Program-made: the position numbers and the translations under genes | In this document: positions 9,561 to 19,984 of the stretch, piece by piece | Position numbering within the stretch: the stretch's first letter is position 1 | Layout of the letters: each line of letters opens with the position of its first letter | Notes under the pieces: model-generated | The model's input: the letters and a program-made list of their open reading frames with translations, nothing else | The model's database searches: none | Told to the model about the DNA's origin: nothing | NCBI RefSeq assembly: GCF_003851685.1 | Contig: NZ_CP027727.1 | Coordinates: 2,170,001-2,234,000 of the forward strand | Direction: 5' to 3' | DNA: 64,000 bases | From: Pseudomonas sp. R5-89-07 | GTDB lineage: Bacteria > Pseudomonadota > Gammaproteobacteria > Pseudomonadales > Pseudomonadaceae

Positions 9561-9710
9561 CTACTGGGGTGTTCGACAATTGGCCGTATCGGCCAGCGTT
9601 GGCTTGCCACCAAGAGGCGACCGATCGGAGGCGGCAGGCTGTCCCGAACGGAGCTGGCTAAATCGCCATGCAGCGCAAGTGTCGTAGCGGTAATAGGTGG
9701 CGTAGTTCAT
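9561..9710 (-). CDS. Tyr-rich leader peptide directly upstream of the DAHP synthase
   Basis: A 49-codon ORF starting MNYATYYRYDTC, with four Tyr codons within the first nine, then Trp and Phe near residues 15-17. ATG at 9710 is preceded by AAAGGA at good spacing. It ends with TAG at 9561, 47 nt before the DAHP synthase ATG. A GC-rich hairpin (GCGGG-AATTG-CCCGC) lies between its stop and the synthase ribosome binding site. The enzyme it precedes makes the precursor of Tyr, so it reads as a regulatory upstream ORF in which ribosome stalling at Tyr codons could control access to the synthase start. Confidence 0.65.
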   Translation of the reverse strand: MNYATYYRYDTCAAWRFSQLRSGQPAASDRSPLGGKPTLADTANCRTPQ

Positions 9711-9759
9711 GACGTGATTCCTTTAAGTGTGCTTGATCGAAAAAATTATCAGGGCCTGG

Positions 9760-9797
9760 AAAAACAAAACCCCCGATCGGGGAGCCGACCGGGGGTT
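9760..9797 (-). terminator. Attenuator-type intrinsic terminator upstream of the DAHP synthase
   Basis: On the minus strand, AACCCCCGG and CCGGGGGTT-type arms (9768-9775 and 9790-9797) form a stable GC stem, followed by TTTTGTTTTT. It lies about 50 nt after the stop of the first leader peptide and before the second, within the DAHP synthase leader. That position, between an aromatic-rich peptide and a shikimate gene, is what transcriptional attenuation requires. I could not fix the competing antiterminator pairing by hand. Confidence 0.75.
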
Positions 9798-9847
9798 AGA
9801 TTTCTCTGGTAGGCGACCCCTTGAGTGGTGGGCGCCGATTTCAGGTA

Positions 9848-9982
9848 TCAGGCGCGCCAGTGGCTAAACCAATACCCAAAATAAAAGCTGACCAGTGCGC
9901 TCGAACCGTTCACACGGGTAGCCGACACCGAGCGCGATGCGCTGGCAGCGGGGCAGACCTGGGTGTGGGTGAGTTGCAACAT
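9848..9982 (-). CDS. Aromatic-codon leader peptide of the DAHP synthase attenuator
   Basis: A 44-codon ORF starting MLQLTHTQVC. Its C-terminal end contains FYFGYWF followed by S-H-W: three Phe, two Tyr and two Trp within about ten codons. ATG at 9982 has GGAG 7 nt upstream; TGA is at 9848-9850. It is followed by an intrinsic terminator (9760-9797) and then the DAHP synthase. Leader peptides with clustered codons for the end products are the hallmark of ribosome-mediated attenuation, as in trpL and pheL. Here all three aromatic amino acids are represented, as fits the common first enzyme of the pathway. Confidence 0.75.
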   Translation of the reverse strand: MLQLTHTQVCPAASASRSVSATRVNGSSALVSFYFGYWFSHWRA

Positions 9983-10129
9983 GGTATCGCTCCAAATGAT
10001 GGGTGGAGCTTACTAGAGCTGCGCGGGTGGGTTCAATCAGTTATTTCTATTAGTTAGGGGGGCTTACGACTATGGGGTGAGTGCCGATATGCTGATCACC
10101 CACCTAATTATGATTGCCAGGATGCGACC

Positions 10130-10879
10130 ATGACTGCCTTGATCCTTGCTGCGGCGCAGACTCTTTCTACTGCAGGCGACGTAGCGGCCAATATCGCGCG
10201 GCATCTCGTGTTCATGCAGGCTGCGGCCGCACAGGGCGTGCAATTGCTGGTGTTTCCAGAGCTGTCACTGACCGGCTATGAGCCTGCGCTTGCGGCAGAC
10301 TTGGCCATTGCGCCTGAAGCGCCACTGCTGACGCCATTGCGCGAGATGGCGCGGGAACTGAAGCTGACGTCGGTGGTGGGTATGCCTGTGCGCCTAGCGC
10401 CAAACGCTGATGTACTGATTGGTGCCTTGGTGCTCGGGGCGGACGGCTCATTGGCGGTCTACACCAAGCAGTATCTGCACCCGGGCGAAGAAGTGGCGTT
10501 TGCAGCGGGGCGGGGCGGCGCGGTGCTTGAATGGGGAAATGATCGTATCGCGCTGGCCGTCTGCGCTGACTTTTCCCACGCCGATCATCCACGCCAGGCT
10601 GCACTAGCGCGCGCCAATATATATGCCGCGAGCGTGTTGATCAGCGAGAGCGGCTACGCAACGGACTGCGCGCTGCTACAGGGATATGCGGTCGAACATA
10701 ATCTCCTGGTATTGATGGCTAACCATGGTGGGCCGTCGGGTGGCTGGGCCTGTGCTGGCCGCAGTGCGATTTGGGCGAACGATGGCCATTTGCTTGCGGT
10801 GGTGCCTGGTGTCGGCGAAGCGCTGGTGATTGCCCGTCGCGATGGTGCGCACTGGGTTGGGCACGTGGTGGCTGTGTAA
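10130..10879 (+). CDS. Carbon-nitrogen hydrolase (nitrilase superfamily)
   Basis: A 249-residue nitrilase-superfamily hydrolase acting on amides or other non-peptide C-N bonds; the substrate is unknown. The Glu-Lys-Cys triad is visible as E in FPELSLTGYE near residue 44, K in YTKQYLHPGEE near 110 and C in LAVCADFSH near 147. ATG at 10130 follows AGGA. The next gene, a GNAT acetyltransferase, starts at the base after its stop codon, so the two are translated from one transcript. Family assignment is firm; the reaction is not. Confidence 0.85.
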   Translation: MTALILAAAQTLSTAGDVAANIARHLVFMQAAAAQGVQLLVFPELSLTGYEPALAADLAIAPEAPLLTPLREMARELKLTSVVGMPVRLAPNADVLIGALVLGADGSLAVYTKQYLHPGEEVAFAAGRGGAVLEWGNDRIALAVCADFSHADHPRQAALARANIYAASVLISESGYATDCALLQGYAVEHNLLVLMANHGGPSGGWACAGRSAIWANDGHLLAVVPGVGEALVIARRDGAHWVGHVVAV

Positions 10880-11311
10880 ATGGTATTCCACCTGCGCACT
10901 GCATCGGACCAGGACTTGCCATTTGCACGAACCCTGACTCATCGGGCGATGGATCGCTATTACGTGCAAAACCAGTTGCTGTGGTCCAACGATGGTTTCG
11001 ATATGGCCTGGGCTGGTCGGGAAAACTGGCTGATCTGCAGCGATGACGGCGTAGTCGGGTTTATCAGCCTGAGTCGTGACAGTCACGCACTCTATATTCG
11101 AGAACTGCATATGCTTGAGGTATACCGCGGGCTCGGCGCAGGCAGTTGGGTGTTGGAGCAGATGGCGCTCAAGGCGCAACAGCCGGGCCTGTTGCGTTTG
11201 ACCGTGTTCAAGACTAATCCGGCCAAGAGGCTTTATCAGCGCAGGGGGTTCAGCATTGTCGGTGAAGAAGACGGATTTTGGCGGATGGAACGCGTCTGCC
11301 GCCCTGGCTAA
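10880..11311 (+). CDS. GNAT family N-acetyltransferase
   Basis: A 143-residue GNAT acetyltransferase using acetyl-CoA; substrate unknown. The core is visible as an acceptor-side strand LHMLEVYRGLGAGSWVLEQM near residues 76-95 (the pyrophosphate-binding loop being R-G-L-G-A-G) and the C-terminal N-P-A-K-R-L-Y-Q-R-R-GF motif near 115-125 typical of the fold. It starts directly after the nitrilase-like stop codon, so it probably acts with or is regulated with that hydrolase. Confidence 0.85.
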   Translation: MVFHLRTASDQDLPFARTLTHRAMDRYYVQNQLLWSNDGFDMAWAGRENWLICSDDGVVGFISLSRDSHALYIRELHMLEVYRGLGAGSWVLEQMALKAQQPGLLRLTVFKTNPAKRLYQRRGFSIVGEEDGFWRMERVCRPG

Positions 11312-11457
11312 AACACAGACGCCATGTTCTTGCTGCCGTTGCTCGATGGTCCAGCCAGGCCTTGGCTTGTGTAGTAGCACGGATTCCGGGCATAGTTGAG
11401 AACTGTTCAATTTCGTTTAACGAAGAGATGAGTGTGTCACCTCTTGGGGTGTGCAAA

Positions 11458-11841
11458 ATGGGATCTCGCATCCAGATGAGTGGAATCGGCTCACGTTTAA
11501 GGCAAGAGAGAGAGCGACTTGGCCTGTCGCAAAAAGCGTTTGGTGAAATCGGCGGTGTAGAGGCTAACGCCCAAGGCAAATACGAAAGCGGCGGACGTGC
11601 ACCCAAGGCCGACTACCTGTCGCGTGTGGCCGAGAGAGGCGTGGATATCCTGTACGTGTTGACCGGGACCGCCACGCCGATTCAACTGGAACATCTGAGC
11701 CAGCTTGAAGAAAAAGTGCTGGTTGATTACCGGGCGATGTTCAAGGAAGACCAGGATGCAATCCGCCGCCTGACATCGACCTTGGCCGAGCATTCCCTTT
11801 CTCTCGGTGGAAAAATCAAGCCTGGGCCGCAGAATTCCTGA
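11458..11841 (+). CDS. XRE-family helix-turn-helix regulator
   Basis: A small regulator of about 127 residues with an N-terminal Cro/CI-type helix-turn-helix (RLRQERERLGLSQKAFGEIG, then YESGGRAPKADYL), followed by a helical C-terminus. Such proteins are often phage-like repressors or general regulators. ATG at 11458 was chosen because it is closest to the domain and follows GGGGT; ATG at 11428 is an alternative. Targets are unknown. It precedes gacA by 150 bp on the same strand. Confidence 0.75.
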   Translation: MGSRIQMSGIGSRLRQERERLGLSQKAFGEIGGVEANAQGKYESGGRAPKADYLSRVAERGVDILYVLTGTATPIQLEHLSQLEEKVLVDYRAMFKEDQDAIRRLTSTLAEHSLSLGGKIKPGPQNS

Positions 11842-11991
11842 CCTTTTACCCAGCAAATCCGGCCGTGCAAGGCCTGATGGACGCGTGCCGGGCGCTCAAT
11901 CTCCACATATATGACGCTTGCGGCTAGGTCTGCACCCAGGTTTTTGCTAAGGTGTTCAGCAACCTATAAGACCATATCGCGAGGTGTCTGC

Positions 11992-12633
11992 TTGATTAGG
12001 GTGCTAGTAGTCGATGACCATGATCTCGTTCGTACAGGCATTACACGAATGCTGGCTGACATCGACGGCCTGCAAGTAGTCGGCCAGGCCGAGTCGGGGG
12101 AGGAGTCTCTGATCAAGGCCCGGGAATTGAAACCCGATGTGGTGTTGATGGACGTCAAGATGCCGGGTATCGGCGGCCTTGGCGCTACGACCAAATTATT
12201 GCGCAGCCATCCCGATATCAAGGTTGTGGTGGTGACGGTGTGCGAGGAAGACCCGTTTCCAACGCGTCTTCTGCAGGCGGGGGCCGCGGGTTACCTGACC
12301 AAAGGCGCCGGCCTGGCGGAAATGGTGCAAGCCATTCGCCTGGTATTTGCCGGCCAGCGCTACATCAGCCCGCAGATTGCCCAGCAGTTGGCCATCAAAT
12401 CCTTCCAGCCCACCAGCGAATCGCCGTTTGATGCGCTGTCGGAGCGGGAAATCCAGATTGCCTTGATGATCGTCGGGTGCCAGAAGGTGCAGTCGATCTC
12501 CGACAAGCTGTGCCTGTCACCCAAAACCGTCAACACCTACCGCTATCGCATCTTCGAGAAACTCGCCATCAGCAGTGATGTTGAATTGACCCTGCTCGCG
12601 GTACGCCACGGCATGGTGGACGCCAGCGCCTGA
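11992..12633 (+). CDS. gacA: Response regulator GacA
   Basis: The global regulator phosphorylated by GacS, which in pseudomonads drives RsmX/Y/Z small RNAs and so secondary metabolism, biofilm and virulence traits. The protein begins [16 protein letters not shown] if started at TTG 11992, which follows GAGGTG and gives the usual 213 residues. D54 (VLMDVKMP) is the acceptor and a LuxR-type helix-turn-helix occupies about 145-205. A longer in-frame start at 11911 would add 27 residues absent from the family. It overlaps no gene but ends one base before uvrC, the conserved gacA-uvrC operon. Confidence 0.96.
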   Translation: MIRVLVVDDHDLVRTGITRMLADIDGLQVVGQAESGEESLIKARELKPDVVLMDVKMPGIGGLGATTKLLRSHPDIKVVVVTVCEEDPFPTRLLQAGAAGYLTKGAGLAEMVQAIRLVFAGQRYISPQIAQQLAIKSFQPTSESPFDALSEREIQIALMIVGCQKVQSISDKLCLSPKTVNTYRYRIFEKLAISSDVELTLLAVRHGMVDASA

Positions 12634-12634
12634 C

Positions 12635-14458
<1,824 letters not shown>

Positions 14459-14490
14459 AATGCCTTCTCACCTCGTAGCCAGTTGTGCCG

Positions 14491-15051
14491 ATGAATATCC
14501 CTAATCTGATCACCGTTCTACGCGTTCTGCTTATCCCGATTTTTATCCTGCTGTTCTATTTGCCGTATGAATGGAGCTACGTGGCGTCCAGTTCGGTATT
14601 CGCCTTCGCCGCCGCCACCGACTGGCTCGACGGCTACCTGGCGCGCCGCCTGGAGCAAAGCACCCCGTTCGGCGCGTTCCTCGACCCGGTGGCCGACAAA
14701 CTCATGGTCGCCGTGGCCCTGGTGCTGCTGGTGCAGGAGCACGGCAACCTGTGGTTGACTTTGCCGGCCGCCGTGATCATCGGTCGCGAGATCGTCGTCT
14801 CGGCCCTGCGCGAATGGATGGCCGAAATCGGCGCCCGCGCCCACGTCGCCGTGTCGAACATGGGCAAATGGAAAACCGCCGCGCAGATGCTCGCGCTGGT
14901 CATCCTGCTGGCCAACCCGTCGGACTTCTCGTTCTGGGTGCTCACCGGCTACGCCTTGCTGCTCATCGCCGCGGGCCTGACGCTGTGGTCCATGCTGCAA
15001 TATCTGCGCGCCGCCTGGCCTCACCTTCGCACCACCGTTGAAAAGAAATAA
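14491..15051 (+). CDS. pgsA: CDP-diacylglycerol-glycerol-3-phosphate 3-phosphatidyltransferase
   Basis: Makes phosphatidylglycerol phosphate from CDP-diacylglycerol and glycerol 3-phosphate at the inner membrane. The CDP-alcohol phosphatidyltransferase motif [19 protein letters not shown] runs near residues 51-69 with all acidic residues present, among several hydrophobic helices. I chose ATG 14491 ([12 protein letters not shown]), giving 186 residues as usual; a GTG two codons upstream is possible. It follows uvrC by 32 bp and precedes tRNA-Gly, a block conserved in pseudomonads. Confidence 0.95.
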   Translation: MNIPNLITVLRVLLIPIFILLFYLPYEWSYVASSSVFAFAAATDWLDGYLARRLEQSTPFGAFLDPVADKLMVAVALVLLVQEHGNLWLTLPAAVIIGREIVVSALREWMAEIGARAHVAVSNMGKWKTAAQMLALVILLANPSDFSFWVLTGYALLLIAAGLTLWSMLQYLRAAWPHLRTTVEKK

Positions 15052-15071
15052 AACTTTTTTGAATCAAGGGG

Positions 15072-15099
15072 TTGACGGGTGCTGAGGATTCTATAGAAT
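15072..15099 (+). promoter_or_regulatory. Probable sigma-70 promoter of tRNA-Gly
   Basis: TTGACG (15072-15077) and TAGAAT (15094-15099) are separated by 16 bp and end 12 bp before the tRNA gene, consistent with a strong sigma-70 promoter for a stable RNA with a short leader. Confidence 0.6.
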
Positions 15100-15111
15100 G
15101 CGCATCACCAA

Positions 15112-15187
<76 letters not shown>

Positions 15188-15197
15188 AGCATTAAAG

Positions 15198-15228
15198 AAA
15201 AAGCCACTCAATCGAGTGGCTTTTTTTT
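15198..15228 (+). terminator. Intrinsic terminator of tRNA-Gly
   Basis: AAGCCACTC (15201-15209) pairs with GAGTGGCTT (15214-15222) across a 4-nt loop, followed by eight T, 13 nt after the tRNA 3' end. Confidence 0.92.
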
Positions 15229-15247
15229 GCTTGCGATTTACGGAATA

Positions 15248-15267
15248 GACGCTTCGGCGTCTTTTTT
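15248..15267 (+). terminator. Second terminator hairpin after tRNA-Gly
   Basis: GACGC-TTCG-GCGTC followed by TTTTTT. The TTCG tetraloop and U-tract make a compact backup terminator, 20 bp after the first. It also marks the boundary with the integrase relic. Confidence 0.8.
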
Positions 15268-15540
15268 CGTTAAAAGCGTATTTGACAGTTGGGTCGAGCA
15301 TCGCTCTTTGAGTCTCAAAGTAGGGCGTCAAAGCACCCTGTCTCAAATTCGCCGCTCTGATATCTTAGAGGTATAACGCGCATCGAGCAGCGTGGCGCAC
15401 TCACTACTGCCGAGAAGTGCCGTACCTGGTTCAATCAGTTGTTCCGTTTCGCCATGGTGAAACTGCCCGGCCTGGAGCAAAAACCGCCACGGATCTTGAT
15501 GCAGTGGCGCTGCCCAAGCTGTCGGCGCAGATAATCCGTA
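15268..15540 (+). pseudogene. Remnant of a P4-type tyrosine integrase
   Basis: Three reading-frame pieces on the plus strand resemble an internal part of P4-like integrases: a segment with VFDSWVEHRSLSLKVGRQS at about 15280-15335, then RRSDILEV, and after a one-base frameshift near 15373 ITRIEQRGALTTAEKC continuing to WFNQLFRFAMVKLPGLEQ; a second frameshift near 15484 leads to ATDLDAVALPK. Residues expected between the first two pieces are missing, as are the DUF4102-type N-terminus and the C-terminal catalytic Tyr. It begins about 80 bp after tRNA-Gly(GCC), the expected place for an integrase whose island has been lost. Assignment is from recalled family sequence. Confidence 0.65.
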
Positions 15541-15686
15541 CTGCATTTGCAGGAGGGTGCCGAATCAATCCGACGCGGTCTTCAAAAATAACGATCTAAG
15601 TTAATGACTAAAGGATTTTTTTTTTATTCCTAAAAGAAATATATCTTCAGCTCTCAAGATCGTTTTTTATAATTGAGGGAATCACC
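15541..15686. other. Intergenic region upstream of the ABC operon
   Basis: Beyond the integrase relic this stretch turns AT-rich (runs of T near 15616 and A-rich DNA to 15690), unlike its surroundings. It probably holds the promoter of the peptide-type ABC operon. No gene or clear repeat was seen. Confidence 0.4.
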
Positions 15687-17264
15687 ATGCGGCGTCTCAC
15701 GGCTATGGCAATAGCGATCGCGATCAGCGGTTCAGCATGGGCGAAGACCCCGGCGGATACATTGGTCGTCGCGCGCTCGATCGACGACATCGCCAGCCTT
15801 GACCCTGCTGAAAGTTTTGAAATTACGGCGACCAACACCCTGGCTAACCTCTACCAGCGCTTGCTGGAACCTGATCGTCAAGACCCTTCGGTCCTGGTCC
15901 CTGCGTTAGCTAAAAGCTGGACGGCAGCCAGCGACGACAAGAGCCTGATCTTTGAATTACGTGGTGACGCAACCTTTGCGTCGGGCAATGCGGTACGCCC
16001 GGAGGACGTGATTTATTCCTTCAAGCGTGTGGTGAAACTGAACAAGACGCCGGCCTTTATCCTGGGTGAGCTGGGTTGGACGGCGGACAATATTGACGGC
16101 CTCCTTACCAAGGTGGACGACCACCACGTGAAAATCGCTTGGCCCGCTGGGGTCGGTAGTGCCTTTGCCTTGAGCATCCTGTCAGCGACCCCGGTGGGGT
16201 TTATCGTGGATGGGGTAGAAGTCGAGAAACATGCTCAAGGCGCCGACCTGGGCAATACCTGGCTGAAAAATCATTCTGCCGGCACGGGGGCTTATACCTT
16301 GCGCTCATATACAGCGCATGAGGCGGTGGTCTTGCAGGCTAATCCGCATGCCGCCGTAGCCCCCAAGCTGAAGACCGTGGTGATCAAGAACGTCACCGAT
16401 CCCGCGACCCGCCGTCTGCTGGTTGTGCAAGGTGACGCCGATCTCGCGTACGACTTGGGCGCAGATCAATTCAGCGCGCTGGAGCAGCAGAAGGGCGTGA
16501 GCGTGCAGCGCTTCCCGTCGTCGATGATCTACTATCTGGGCATCAACAGCGGTAACACTCAAGTACCCGTGTTGAAGAACCCCGCGTTCTGGGAAGCTGC
16601 CCGTTGGCTGGTGGATTACCAGAGCATTTCCAGGGATTTGTTGAAAAGCCAGTACAGCGTGCACCAGGCCTTTCTGCCTTCAGGCGTAGCCGGTTCGCTC
16701 AGTGATACACCGTTCAAGCTGGACGTAAACAAAGCCAAGAGCATCCTGAAAAATGCAGGTATTGCTGAAGGTACCAAGGTTGAGCTGAGTGTGTTCAATC
16801 AGCCGCCGTACACCGACATTGCCCAGGCGCTGCAATCGAGCTTTGCCAAAGCCGGTATCGACATTGCGGTGCGGCCGCTGGTGGAAAGCGAGTTGTGGGC
16901 AAAAATGCGCAGCCGTGACTATCAACTGATCTTCACTTACTGGGGTATGGATTACCTCGACCCCAACTCCAACGCCAGTACCTTTACGTACAACGTCGCC
17001 AACGGCCCGAAAACCCTGGCTTGGCGCACTCAATGGGATATTCCGCAGTTGAGCCAGGATACGCGTGCCGCCGCCGCTGAGCGCGATCCGCAAAAACGCA
17101 GCGCCTTGTACGACCAACTGCAAAAAGCCGTACAAGACAGCTCGCCGTTTGTGGTGGCGCTGCAAGGCCGCAACCAGGTGGCGGTGCATGAAGGGGTTGA
17201 GGGCGTGCTGCAGAACATCACGGTTTCGCTGCCGTATTTTGATCAGGTGAGCAAGACCAAGTGA
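15687..17264 (+). CDS. Peptide/nickel-type ABC transporter substrate-binding protein
   Basis: A 525-residue periplasmic binding protein of the SBP_bac_5 family (DppA/OppA type). A signal peptide (MRRLTAMAIAIAISGSAWA) is cleaved after about residue 19; the family features ASLDPAESFEITATN and the ligand-cleft region near YLGINSGNTQVPVL are visible. ATG 15687 follows GAGGGA. It is the first gene of a five-cistron importer and its stop overlaps the GTG of the permease. The ligand (oligopeptide, opine or other) cannot be told from sequence. Confidence 0.9.
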   Translation: MRRLTAMAIAIAISGSAWAKTPADTLVVARSIDDIASLDPAESFEITATNTLANLYQRLLEPDRQDPSVLVPALAKSWTAASDDKSLIFELRGDATFASGNAVRPEDVIYSFKRVVKLNKTPAFILGELGWTADNIDGLLTKVDDHHVKIAWPAGVGSAFALSILSATPVGFIVDGVEVEKHAQGADLGNTWLKNHSAGTGAYTLRSYTAHEAVVLQANPHAAVAPKLKTVVIKNVTDPATRRLLVVQGDADLAYDLGADQFSALEQQKGVSVQRFPSSMIYYLGINSGNTQVPVLKNPAFWEAARWLVDYQSISRDLLKSQYSVHQAFLPSGVAGSLSDTPFKLDVNKAKSILKNAGIAEGTKVELSVFNQPPYTDIAQALQSSFAKAGIDIAVRPLVESELWAKMRSRDYQLIFTYWGMDYLDPNSNASTFTYNVANGPKTLAWRTQWDIPQLSQDTRAAAAERDPQKRSALYDQLQKAVQDSSPFVVALQGRNQVAVHEGVEGVLQNITVSLPYFDQVSKTK

Positions 17265-18295
17265 GGGAAGTGGCTTCCCGCCGAGTACGCGTGGCCGGTA
17301 CAGGATTGTTGAGCTTGCTGGTCACGCTGGTTGGCCTGTTGTTCTTCACGTTCTTGCTGACCACCTTGTCACCGGTAGACCCGGCTTTACGCCTTGCCGG
17401 GGATCGCGCCAGTGATTCGATGCTGGCCCAGGTGCGTACCGACCTGGGGCTCGATCAGCCTTGGCCGGTGCGCTTTGGCAGCTACCTCTCTCAGCTGGCC
17501 CAAGGCGACTTGGGCGTTTCCACCACCTCCAGCCAACCGGTGCTGGGTGATTTGAAGCGTGCACTGCCCGCGACCTTGGAACTGGCTACCCTGGCGATTG
17601 TGCTGGGTGCCAGCCTGGGTTTGTCATTGGGCCTGCTGGCCGCATGGCGACCAGGTGGCTGGGTCGACGCCCTGGTGCGGTTGTTTTCGCTGATTGGTTA
17701 TTCGGTGCCGGTATTCTGGCTAGGCCTGCTGATGCTATTGCTGTTTTACGCCACCTTGCAATGGGCCGCCGGGCCGGGCCGCCTGGACGATGGATTCATG
17801 TACAGCATCGAGTTGTCCAGCGGCTGGATGCTCTGGGATACCTGGCGTTCGGGTGAACCAGGGGCGCTGGCAAATGCATTTTCGCACTTGGTATTGCCGG
17901 TGTTGGTACTGGGTTTTTACGCCATGGCCGGTATTTGCCGGCTCACGCGCTCCGCACTGCTCGGTGAAATGGGCAAGGAGTATGTGATTACCGCCCTGGC
18001 CAAAGGCGCCGGGCGCGGTCGGGTGTTATTGCGTCACGTGCTGCCCAATGTCGCAAGTACGCTGGTGGTCGTGATTGCACTGGCTTACGCCAGTTTGCTC
18101 GAAGGCTCAATTCTCACTGAAACCGTCTTCGCTTGGCCAGGTATCGGCCGTTACCTGACCACCGCGTTGTTTGCCGGCGATGTACCGGCGATCCTCGGCA
18201 GTACCTTGGTGATTGGCCTGTGTTTCGTCATCGTCAATGGTGTCGCTGACGTGCTGGCTGGCCTTATCGATCCGCGCACCCGGGAGTTGCTATGA
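17261..18295 (+). CDS. ABC transporter permease, DppB type
   Basis: A 344-residue inner-membrane permease with about six hydrophobic segments and the binding-protein-dependent transport signature near residues 225-270 (LTRSALLGEMGKEYVITALAKGAG-like EAA loop, with conserved G). It is the first of two permeases of the importer. Its GTG start at 17261 overlaps the stop codon of the binding protein by 4 bp, and its stop overlaps the next start by 4 bp (ATGA), so translation is coupled. Confidence 0.9.
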   Translation: MREVASRRVRVAGTGLLSLLVTLVGLLFFTFLLTTLSPVDPALRLAGDRASDSMLAQVRTDLGLDQPWPVRFGSYLSQLAQGDLGVSTTSSQPVLGDLKRALPATLELATLAIVLGASLGLSLGLLAAWRPGGWVDALVRLFSLIGYSVPVFWLGLLMLLLFYATLQWAAGPGRLDDGFMYSIELSSGWMLWDTWRSGEPGALANAFSHLVLPVLVLGFYAMAGICRLTRSALLGEMGKEYVITALAKGAGRGRVLLRHVLPNVASTLVVVIALAYASLLEGSILTETVFAWPGIGRYLTTALFAGDVPAILGSTLVIGLCFVIVNGVADVLAGLIDPRTRELL

Positions 18296-19146
18296 GTGTT
18301 TCCATCGCCTTCGACAGCGTCCTGGCCCCGCGCTGGTGGCGACGTTCGCCGGCATTTGCCCTGGGCGTATCGCTTATCGTGCTGCTGGTGCTGGTGGCCT
18401 TGTTCGCACCGCTACTGAGCGGTTTTGACCCCAACCATCAGAATATCCAAGAGCGCCTGCTGCCCCCCTCGGCCCACCATTGGTTGGGCACCGACGGCTT
18501 TGGCCGTGACCTTTTCACGCGGTTGCTCTACGGCACCCGTCCCACCTTATTGCTGGTCTCACTGGTGTTGCTGCTGACCCTGCCCATCGGCGTTCTGGTG
18601 GGCGTGACAGCGGGGTTCTACGGGGGTTGGCTGGAACGCATCCTGATGCGCATCACCGATGTGGTTATGGCGTTTCCGCAACTGGTGCTGGCCTTGGCGT
18701 ATGTCGCCATTCTTGGCCCCGGCCTGCTCAATGGTGCGTTGGCGCTATCCCTCACGGCCTGGCCGTCGTTCGCCCGCCAGGCCAGGGCCGAGACCAGTGT
18801 GCTGCGCGATAGCGACTACCTCGCCGCCGCTCACCTGCAAGGTATTCGCGGCGTGCGCTTGTTGGTCGGGCATGTGTTGCCGTTGTGCCTGCCCTCAGTG
18901 ATTGTGCGTGTGGCCTTGAACTTGGGCGGCATCATTCTGGCGGCCGCCGGGTTGGGTTTTCTCGGGCTGGGCGTGGAGCCTCCGACAGCCGAGTGGGGTT
19001 CGATGGTTGCCGACGGCAGCCGAGTGATCTTTGATCAATGGTGGGTTGCTGCCGCACCGGGTATTGCCATTCTGCTGACGAGTCTGTCTTTCAATCTGCT
19101 GGGCGACGGCCTGCGCGACGTTCTGGATCCCCGTCATGGTGCATGA
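18292..19146 (+). CDS. ABC transporter permease, DppC type
   Basis: A 284-residue second permease. It has the N-terminal OppC_N segment, the family motif HWLGTDGFGRDLFTRLLYGT near residues 63-82, and an EAA loop near ASYL-type AETSVLRDSDYLAAAHLQG. It overlaps the upstream permease by 4 bp and the first ATPase gene by 11 bp, and should pair with the DppB-type subunit in the membrane. Confidence 0.92.
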   Translation: MSVSIAFDSVLAPRWWRRSPAFALGVSLIVLLVLVALFAPLLSGFDPNHQNIQERLLPPSAHHWLGTDGFGRDLFTRLLYGTRPTLLLVSLVLLLTLPIGVLVGVTAGFYGGWLERILMRITDVVMAFPQLVLALAYVAILGPGLLNGALALSLTAWPSFARQARAETSVLRDSDYLAAAHLQGIRGVRLLVGHVLPLCLPSVIVRVALNLGGIILAAAGLGFLGLGVEPPTAEWGSMVADGSRVIFDQWWVAAAPGIAILLTSLSFNLLGDGLRDVLDPRHGA

Positions 19147-19984
19147 AGAAACGCTGTTAGATGTGCGTGACTTGCGTATCGGGTTTCCCGATTCTGGTGC
19201 CGGGCTGATTGAAGTCGTCAAGGGCATCGACTTTACCGTCGGGACTGAAAAGGTCGCGCTGGTGGGGGAGTCCGGCTCAGGCAAATCGCTCACTGCGCGT
19301 GCGCTGCTCGGGTTGGTCCCACGCCCAGGCCGCGTCACGGCTGGGCACTTGCGCCTGGGAGGCATGGATTTGCTCGGGCTGGGCCAAAAACAGTGGCAGG
19401 CCCTGCGCGGCACGGCGCTGTCGCTGGTATTGCAGGACCCAAAATATTCCCTGAACCCGGTGCTCAAGGTGGGCGCTCAGGTGGAAGAAGTGCTGATATT
19501 GCACACTCGCCTCAGTCGGCATGAGCGCCGTGAAAAAGTCCTCGAGATGCTCGACGCGGTCGGCTTGCCAAACCCCACCGACTTTTATAACCGTTACCCT
19601 CACGAACTCTCCGGTGGCATGGGACAGCGTGTCATGTTAGCGGCGATGCTGATCAACGATCCGCGCTTATTGATTGCCGACGAGCCGACCTCGGCCTTGG
19701 ACAGCAGCCTGCGCGACCAAATGCTTGAGTTGATCATGGCATTGGTGGAAACGCGCGGCATGGGCTTACTGTTGATCAGCCATGATTTGCCACTGGTTGC
19801 CCGCTATTGCGACCGAGCCCTGGTGATGTACCGCGGCAATATTGTCGACCAGTGCCGTGCCGATCAGTTGGCCAGTGCTAGCCATCCGTATACGAGTACC
19901 TTGTGGACTTGCCAGCCATCGGCGCTCAGCTATGGGCGGCTGTTGCCAACCCTGGACCGAAGCCGGCTGGAGGCGCTGCAATGA
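19136..19984 (+). CDS. ABC transporter ATP-binding protein, DppD type
   Basis: A 282-residue cytoplasmic ATPase. Walker A GESGSGKS (near residue 43), signature LSGGMGQR (near 158), Walker B LLIADEPTSALD (near 178) and the switch His (LLISHDL, near 210) are all present. It starts inside the end of the permease gene and ends with an ATGA overlap with the next ATPase. Together the two ATPases power the importer. Confidence 0.92.
   Translation: MVHEETLLDVRDLRIGFPDSGAGLIEVVKGIDFTVGTEKVALVGESGSGKSLTARALLGLVPRPGRVTAGHLRLGGMDLLGLGQKQWQALRGTALSLVLQDPKYSLNPVLKVGAQVEEVLILHTRLSRHERREKVLEMLDAVGLPNPTDFYNRYPHELSGGMGQRVMLAAMLINDPRLLIADEPTSALDSSLRDQMLELIMALVETRGMGLLLISHDLPLVARYCDRALVMYRGNIVDQCRADQLASASHPYTSTLWTCQPSALSYGRLLPTLDRSRLEALQ

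Noticed and set aside
15417..15599. A 60-codon plus-strand frame downstream of tRNA-Gly
   Set aside because: It is an out-of-frame reading of the integrase relic, which explains the coding signal better.
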